Assembly: GCF_016086655.4 (NCBI RefSeq)
Contig: NC_052139.2
Coordinates: 25,300,002-25,364,001 of the forward strand
Direction of reading: 5' to 3'
Length of the DNA: 64,000 bases
Source of the DNA: Lepeophtheirus salmonis
Lineage: Eukaryota; Arthropoda; Copepoda; Siphonostomatoida; Caligidae
The notes under the pieces were generated by a model that was not told where the DNA came from, searched no databases, and saw only the letters and a program-made list of their open reading frames with translations. The translations under genes were made by a program, and so were the position numbers. Position 1 is the stretch's first letter. Each line of letters begins with the position of its first letter. Positions 57,576 through 64,000 of the stretch are shown in pieces.

Positions 57576-58297
57576 AATTGACATAATATAGTCTTAGTTT
57601 TGATTCTGGTGAGGTAGCAACGATTACGTTGTTGCCTTTATTCCCAACCTTTATTCTGGAATAGAGAGATGAAGAAAAAAAGCCACAAATCATTTGAAAC
57701 TAAATAAGTTCTTTAGGATGGTTATTCGTTATTCAATAATGAGTCCATTTTTTTAAAATCAGAAGGCTAACTACCAACTGAATTTGGCAGTTTATTTCCC
57801 TTTTTATTTTTGGAGTAACTGTTGTAAGACACTATGCTGTATTAAGATGAGTATACTCGTAACTATAGTTGAGTAGTTTGTAATGAAAAAGCGGAAGTGA
57901 CACATATGGTACACCTGAATTAAGACTTTTGTTAATATCAGCTGTCTGTGATATGATTTTGTGGTAAGAAAATGAATTATTCCTATGAAGAGAAGAACTT
58001 ATTACATTTAAAATGGTATCTATGCCGTGAAAATATTATTATTATAAGTAAATTAAATTTATTATGTTTTTTTTTAATATACACCAAAGATAGAGAAGCA
58101 TGCTTACTTCAGAGAAAGAAGCTAACACCACGATTGAACAATGAAGAAAAAAGAGTACACTTTTTTCCTTTTTTGAATTTTTAAAGGTACTTTTTTTCAT
58201 TACAAAGGAATCTATTCTACTCGTTTCTCTCTGAATTGGAAATTCCCGCCTTCTTTTGATATAATTTTTTTAAGGCATAATAAAATAATAATATTTA
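57576..58297. other. Gene-free stretch
   Basis: Contains the dispersed CTAACTACCAACTGAATTTGG motif near 57768 and a 70-codon frame (57972-58184) without recognisable domains. Confidence 0.35.
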
Positions 58298-58918
58298 GAG
58301 TGGGGACCCAAAAATTGCAGTATCACTTAATGACGATTTTATCGCCATTATTTTTAATTAGGAGGCGTCATTAGGCAACCAAACAAAAATAAACTAGTTT
58401 TGTTTTTTTCCTAAGTTTAAAAATGTCGTAGTAACAAGCAAAAGGTCAAAGCTTGTGCAATCTTCTCAGCATCACAAAGGCTGTAGAGACCATTGATATC
58501 TCTATCCGTACTGCCTACAACATCAAGAAGTCCATTATAACCCCATAAAGCCAAGAAGACCCAAAACTGCTGTTGAAACGATATGGGAAACTTTGGGCCT
58601 GGTCCATGTGACCCTCGTCCAATCCCTGACCTCAACCCCTGGACTTTGCAGTTTGGGGGTATCCTGGAGAAGAATGTATGTCTGACATGACGACATGGTG
58701 CACCCTGTACACTTCCTTCATCGTCACAGCCTGTCAATTTGTTCGCCGGCCTTATGAGGCTCCTATTGCTTGTGAAGGGGGACATATTGAATAATAAAAT
58801 AATATTAAAAAAAAAGTATTTAAACTCAAAACAACTGTTATATTTTCTTGATTTTATAAAAATCCTGTGTCTTTGAAATTTAATTATGCTATATGTGCAA
58901 GTTTTGGGTCCCCGCTTG
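58298..58918 (+). mobile_element. Internally deleted mariner
   Basis: The ends GTGGGGACCCAAAAATTGCA and the reverse complement of GCGGGGACCCAAAACTTGCA form terminal inverted repeats about 620 bp apart, half the normal length. On the plus strand SITKAVETIDISIRTAYNIK (helix-turn-helix) is followed within ~100 bp by PDLNPWTLQFGG (third-Asp region) and the C-terminus VRRPYEAPIACEGGHIE, so the middle of the transposase is deleted. The 170-codon minus-strand frame across it is a shadow. Confidence 0.7.
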
Positions 58919-59015
58919 TGTTTAAACATAATTGGACAATAGTTTCCCTACACTAATGATATAATTTTAATGTTGAAGGATCTTATTTTTATTGTGGTAG
59001 TTCATTTTCTCCCCG

Positions 59016-59290
59016 CAGGGGTGACCGCAGGATTATAATATGAGGAGACTTGGTTTTTGGGAAAATCAAAATTAATTAATTTTTTTTAAAGATTTGAAAA
59101 AATAGTAGTTATTTTGATTTTTGAAAAAAAAAAATTTTTTTTTTAAAAATCAAAAATCTATACCAATTCCCAAAAAATTTCAAATTTAAATATTTATCTC
59201 TGTTGCTTAATTTGTTCAGATGACGGAGAAAATAAATTTTAGTAAAAAACAAAAATCCTTGATTTGGACTGGAGGGGCTCCTGAATAGGT
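59016..59290. repeat. CCGCAGG-headed repeat, copy G
   Basis: Head CAGGGGTGACCGCAGG, then pairing A/T blocks; ends with GACTGGAGGGGCTCCTGAA. Shortened relative to copy F. Confidence 0.5.
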
Positions 59291-59737
59291 AGATGATGTT
59301 AACAAGTTTCTGAATTCAGTAGTAGTAAACTCTTGCTTCCATCTTTAACTCTACAAAATGTCAATCCCTAACAATACACAAATCCCGCATATTTATCCTC
59401 TCCCCATCTCTTTTTCCCATCCATGATATAAATAATCTTGAAATACATATACATATATTATGTAGTTTAGATAGTATCAGAGTTTTAATTTGTGTCAGGT
59501 ATAAGATCCATATAATTGTACATATATATCCCATCACAATACTAATCCATTTACTCCCCTTGAGGTATTTGAACTCTTTCTCTACCTCCTAAACGCCTTT
59601 TTACGCTCTAATTATGAAATTTTTCTTCTTTAAACACAAAAATAGGAAAATGGCAAGGATGGAGAAGGAAAGTCCTGCATTCAAATCGTGGAAATCGAAT
59701 CCAAGTTTTATGAAGAGGTAAAAAGATAATGAATACC
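59291..59737. other. Gene-free stretch
   Basis: No coding signal recognised. Confidence 0.3.
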
Positions 59738-59739
59738 TA

Positions 59740-60401
59740 TTGAGTGGTCCATTAAACTCGAAACACTCTTAATTTTAAACTTGAACAAAATATAATTTAT
59801 TAATACACAATAGAATTTCAACAAAATTAAATGTATATAAATATATAGATATGATTCTGAGCTCTCTTAATCATAATTGTAGTCGTCTTTAGCGGCAATG
59901 ATGGGTTTTATGCGGCTGTGGAAGGTCTGGTGGTGGATTTCAGGGCCTCTGTGTTTGAATGACGGACACTCCAGGCCTTCCCTTTGACATGATGTAGTCG
60001 AACTGGTTGGGTTTAGGACTGTAGGGTGGTCAAAAAAGAGTTTTTTGATAGTTATCTGGAAAATCTGGTGCGAAATCTCATAGATCTCTTGCGTGGGGCC
60101 TCAATGACTTGGAGGGATTGTTCTGGGCTGTTTTTTTAACTCTTCCGAAACCAGCTTGTCCTTTTTGACAGAGACCTTCTTCCTCTCCGACTTGATGGAC
60201 TTGCTGACAGTGTGGAAGGTGTTTCAATCATGTTCAAGTGTAATTTCTCGACTTGTACGCGTAAGCTAGAGAGCTCAGGTTTATTTTGTTTCGATACTAA
60301 TTATTTACACTTTAATAAATTGAAATATGAATTAATTTGAATCACTCAACCTTCAATAACGTTTGAATTAGTAAGTGTTTGGATTTCAATGGACCACCCG
60401 G
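59740..60401 (-). mobile_element. Internally deleted mariner with TA target duplication
   Basis: GTGGTCCATTAAACTCGAAA at the left and the reverse complement of GTGGTCCATTGAAATCCAAA at the right are terminal inverted repeats, flanked by TA at 59738-59739 and 60402-60403. On the minus strand KSIKSERKKVSVKKDKLVSE and ELKK..NNPSKSLRPHAR (linker) are followed almost directly by the DHPTVLNPTS (third-Asp region) and RIKPIIAAK C-terminus. The ~660-bp length and missing core make it non-autonomous. The relic at 1577-1990 is the same family. Confidence 0.75.
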
Positions 60402-60569
60402 TACTACATACATATTATGTATAGTAGTCCAAATAAACAAAAACTGACTTTAAATATTCATGCAGTAAGTCATGATATATAAATTATCATTTAATATTTT
60501 ACTTATTATTGACAAGGTTGTACCCCGTTCTAGGCCAAAAACCGTAGGAGGCATTGGACCCTTCTCAAA

Positions 60570-60872
60570 CTTTTTTATCTCAAGTATAACTTTAAATTCT
60601 ATGTAGTTTTCCCTTACGAGTTTTTTGTTGACAATTGTTTTTTTCGGAAATAAAATCCCAAATATTAAATTTCTTGGAAAAAAAATTCAAAAATTCACAG
60701 CTACATAATTTCCCCGAATAGCCTTTTTCAAGAAAATAAATCCTTAAATATAAATTTACCATTTTTTTCGTATAAAAAATTATCTTTCTGACAAAATAAA
60801 TTCTAGTAAAGAAACAAACATTCCTTATTTTGGGGGGCTACTACCCCTGCAGCCCACCCCTCTGGACGCCCC
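60570..60872. repeat. CCGCAGG-headed repeat, inverted copy H
   Basis: Read on the minus strand the head lies at 60872 (GGGGCGTCCAGAGGGGTGGG, then GGGGTAGTAGCCCCCC), followed by the A/T body toward 60570. Confidence 0.5.
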
Positions 60873-61284
60873 GAAAGTGTGACCACGAGTGTGTGTGCCC
60901 ATAAATGCTTGAGAGTAACGCTTCAGAGATATAAGTAGAAGTCCTTGTAGGACGTAGAATTGTGGATCGAAATTGGGTCATTCCTCCCAATATCCTTGCT
61001 TGATACGGAGTTGTGCTTGTTTTTTGTTCCTTTCTCTTAATGAAACGTCATGACCGTTAAACAGCTCTCCTCCAAACACTTTTTCAAACTGTCAAGGTTC
61101 CCATATTAACTTTTGATTTCTTTAATTTTTTTAAATACCAAAAATACTTACGATTTAAAACCCCAGTAAAGGTTATATAATAAAATTGTAAGGTTGCGTG
61201 ACCATAATGTCATCTTTATTATAATCCCTCCTCCCTCGTTATAAATACATTCGCGGCACGGCTGTATGGAAGCAATTCCTCCGA
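60873..61284. other. Gene-free stretch
   Basis: No coding exon or known element was recognised. Confidence 0.3.
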
Positions 61285-61475
61285 CCCACGGTAAATAGAA
61301 ATACAAGGCTATACCATAACGCGTGTACGACTTCCACCACGCTTTTAATATTGACGTCATAGCAGAGGAGTGGTTGCGTGTTTATTCAAAATCTGCCTAT
61401 ATTGGTCAGGAATAGATACAATACATCAGATTGAAAATTCTAGCAAACTCGATTATATGATGGTCTAACCTTATA
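61285..61475. repeat. Dispersed repeat, second copy of 5445-5655
   Basis: Shares GAAATACAAGG, CTTCCACCACGCTTTT, TGACGTCAT and TTGAAAATTCTAGCAAAC with the earlier copy in the same order. Confidence 0.6.
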
Positions 61476-63139
61476 TTTCTATTAAACTTGCTCCGACCCT
61501 GCTCCTGATTATGATTGATGAGGCAAAAGTACCTTTCATAGAGTATATTTCAATTGAAAAAAGAAAATCTTCTTTAAAGCAAAAGAGTCTTGTAAATGTA
61601 TGAACCAAATTAAAAAATAATCAATAATGAAATTTCGGCAATGAAATGGTTTTATCTTTTTAGAAAAAGTTGAAATCTCTTTTTTAAAAGACACAAATTC
61701 TAAATTCAATTTAAGATTTGAAGGAAAAGGGCCACTCAGATTTGTATTTTCCCTGCGTTCTACTCACGGTAAAAGTCCATCGGTTCCGGTTCGTTTATTT
61801 CACGCGTCTTGGTTCAGTTTAAATGGTTCCAGTCTCGATTCAAACTAGAGGTGTGGAATGCGGCATCCCACTGATGGGATTAGTCAATATATTTTAGTAG
61901 TTTATTACTTATAAGTTATTGTTAGCAATCATTACTGATAAATAATAAATGAACATATTGGACAATTTATAGAAATATTCGGGTGTGATATTTAGCGGAA
62001 TATGTCCTAGTGATACCTTATACTTTATTTCCCCTCTAAGCTATCATTTTACATAGAAAACAAACCCCCAGTCTATATAGTGTCCTAACCTTTCCAACAA
62101 ACGGTAAGTTTTAAATAGTGTAGCAAGCCCATAACTTAAAGATGTATGACTACATCCTTCAAAACTACCACCAAAGTAAATACACTAAAAAGGGAGACCA
62201 AAACTTTTTATTAGGGGTGTACCGATGCATAGCAATGGGTGTGATTCGGCCTATTCGGTGATTCGGTTGGAGAAATAGTCAATTCGTATTTTTCGGTTTA
62301 TTTTAATTCTTTACAAGAAGTGTTATAATCCTCTGAATTAAGGAACGTATCACCCCTTATATTCGATAACTTTTTACCAACAGATAATCCAACTTCATAA
62401 TGCCCTATTCGTCGAAGCCTTTGTCCCTTTTGGCAAAAACTCGGACAACCAATTTTCACAGGGCTTTAATGATCCCAAATTTGTACCCCAAAGGCGTTGG
62501 CCATAGGTAAGACAAGGTAGTAGTGTCTTGGTGTCAGGTCCGGACCAGATAGTTGATGAATAAGGACTTAACACCCCAGCTCCCGATGCTTCTGGCGTCA
62601 TCAAAGATATGTGTATCCTGATGTTGTCTTGATAAACTCCTATTCACCTATTCATTTTGTATTCAACATTCTACAAATGGTTCAAAACAGCATTCAAATT
62701 TTCTTGGTCGCTTTCGAAGCCTTTTTCCCTATCTGATAGTAAAAATATACAATATGGCAAATATCTTCCCTCGAGACCCCAATACTCGACTCACGACAAT
62801 TCTCGACACAACCGACCAAACGCAATACTGACCTTAAAGGGTTTGCAGTATGTACTCGAAACTTTACAACGCCTTTTCGTATGATCTGATGTGACCAATA
62901 ATGACCAAAATATACTTTGTTTTTAAACAAAGGGCGGGAATACGAAATTACATTTGTTACAGCCTACGAAATATCCCTGAGGCAAATATAGGTCAAACTG
63001 TCACCTTGTTTGTTTTCTGGTAACTTTCATGCGAAAATAAACTTAAAAAAGGACCAAAATCAGTTGATAGCAGCGGCGTTTGAATGTATTAGATATGGGG
63101 GGAGGGGGAATTATCGTAATTTCATTCCAATCTTACAGT
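61476..63139. other. Gene-free stretch with unresolved frames
   Basis: The 69-codon minus frame at 62604-62395 has unusually normal composition for the region (GAGVLSPYSS, LPCLTYGQRLWG) and may be a transposase remnant, but I could not align it. No collagen exon was found. Confidence 0.3.
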
Positions 63140-63750
63140 TTATTAAACAAATATTTCATTTTTTCTAACAAAAAAAATAGACGTTTGGCCACTGGTTCTG
63201 GAATCGGGATTTGCATCAAGAAAATAATATTTAATTTTTAATTCCGATTCTAATCTTATTACTTTTCCAAATTATGAAAAATTATTTGAAATTTAATTTT
63301 TAAAATATTAGCGCCAAAAATTTGATACTTTTTTTTTTGCAGAAATATTTTAATTTCTTTGAACAACTATATATTTTTGAAATTCTTCTATAAAAATTGA
63401 ATGTTTGAACTTTTAGTCCAAAAAAATTTATATCAGAAATTTTATTTTTCAAATACATTCTCAGAAATGTATTTTTTGAGAATAACTCAAGATTTTTGTA
63501 ATTTCTTCCCAAAATATTTAATATTTAAAATTCTTATCCAAATTTTTTTTATATTTTCTTAAGAGCTGTTAATTTCGGAAAAAAATTTAAATATCAAATA
63601 GTATATTTGATATTTTTTTTTCTTTTGCTTTAATATTTTTTCCAAAAAATTTAATATTTGATATTTTTTTTTCCAAAAAATTTAATTTTTGAATTTTTTT
63701 TCAAAAAATTTTACCGAAAAAAATTTGGTATTTTTTTTTTTTTTTTGGGG
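63140..63750. repeat. A/T snap-back repeat body, copy I
   Basis: Alternating T-rich and A-rich blocks (GATATTTTTTTTTCC, AAAAAATTTAATTTTTGA) as in copies A-H, ending in a T-run and GGGGGGATCGTCCG. The typical head is missing. Confidence 0.55.
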
Positions 63751-64000
63751 GGATCGTCCGATTAGTAGTAATTATCCCATTCTTAACAATTTTGAATTAA
63801 CTCTTGTTAAGCTATGAACAATTATCAACAATAGCAATTCTATATTTGTGAATAATTTGCTAACTACCAACTGATTTTGACCCTTTTTCCTGTTTCTTTT
63901 CATATGTAAGGTTGTATATATGATGATACACTAGAGGTAACAAAATGTAATTCAATCATTATTGAATATTATTAACAGTTCAACAAGAAGTAATTATAGT
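63751..64000. repeat. Dispersed repeat with CTAACTACCAACTGATTTTG motif
   Basis: GCTAACTACCAACTGATTTT at about 63861 with the downstream CCCTTTTTCC is shared with 41605-41645 and 57765-57800. It runs to the window end. Confidence 0.45.

Noticed and set aside
58417..58929. 170-codon minus-strand open frame
   Set aside because: It is the antisense of the plus-strand deleted mariner (helix-turn-helix and PDLNPW regions read on the plus strand), and its own sequence has no domain.
62395..62604. 69-codon minus-strand frame as a transposase piece
   Set aside because: Composition is suggestive, but none of the DDE motifs could be placed.

Overview
The window is animal nuclear DNA, about two thirds A+T. 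Genes have short introns (52-85 bp, GT..AG) and are metazoan: a GT29 sialyltransferase, PRUNE, NUBP1, C9orf85/DUF2039, DDX52, CHK2, membrin (GOSR2), Beclin-1, a CLIP-domain serine protease and a collagen XV/XVIII-type protein. The CLIP protease points to an arthropod. The density and style of mariner/Tc1 relics would fit a copepod such as a salmon louse, but the species is an inference. There are no rRNA or tRNA genes, CRISPR arrays or prokaryotic features that I can see.

Layout. 1-0.5 kb holds the last ~153 codons of an alpha-2,6-sialyltransferase (ST6Gal). 0.5-25 kb is a gene desert of transposon fossils: mariner, Tc1, a P-element/THAP9-like transposase, hAT, a LINE reverse transcriptase, TA-flanked MITEs, a fold-back element with ~220-bp arms, and one nearly complete mariner (17669-18898). 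25.3-33.4 kb is a compact same-strand (minus) cluster, in transcription order DDX52, C9orf85 homologue, a second DUF2039 gene, NUBP1 and PRUNE. It contains a tandem duplication of about 2.8 kb. The right unit keeps an intact NUBP1 and a broken PRUNE. The left unit keeps an intact PRUNE and a chimeric ORF in which the DUF2039 gene is fused in frame to a NUBP1 copy with damaged nucleotide-binding motifs. 34.7-40 kb carries CHK2 (plus), membrin (minus) head-to-head with Beclin-1 (plus), and a two-TM-helix protein of unknown function (minus). 40-43.4 kb is repeats. A single-exon CLIP-domain trypsin-like protease lies at 43.5-44.7 kb. Five well-supported exons (plus one tentative) of a multiplexin-type collagen lie at 45.0-46.6 kb, and the gene appears to run on past an intron or spacer filled with transposons up to the window end.

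How the genes relate. NUBP1 acts in cytosolic Fe-S assembly, DDX52 in ribosome biogenesis, CHK2 in the DNA-damage checkpoint, Beclin-1 in autophagy initiation and membrin in ER-Golgi fusion. Beclin-1 and membrin share a 272-bp bidirectional upstream region carrying two perfect CRE palindromes and a CLEAR-like E-box. The tight spacing in the minus-strand cluster is operon-like, with splice-acceptor-like motifs close upstream of two start codons.

The most interesting observations are the DUF2039-NUBP1 fusion born by tandem duplication plus a 129-bp deletion, the sialyltransferase in which the motif-VS histidine reads as tyrosine, the P-element fossil, the Beclin/membrin promoter, and an A/T snap-back repeat family that dominates 47-64 kb. 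Many start codons were chosen by homology and frame, and splice sites are predictions from the sequence.
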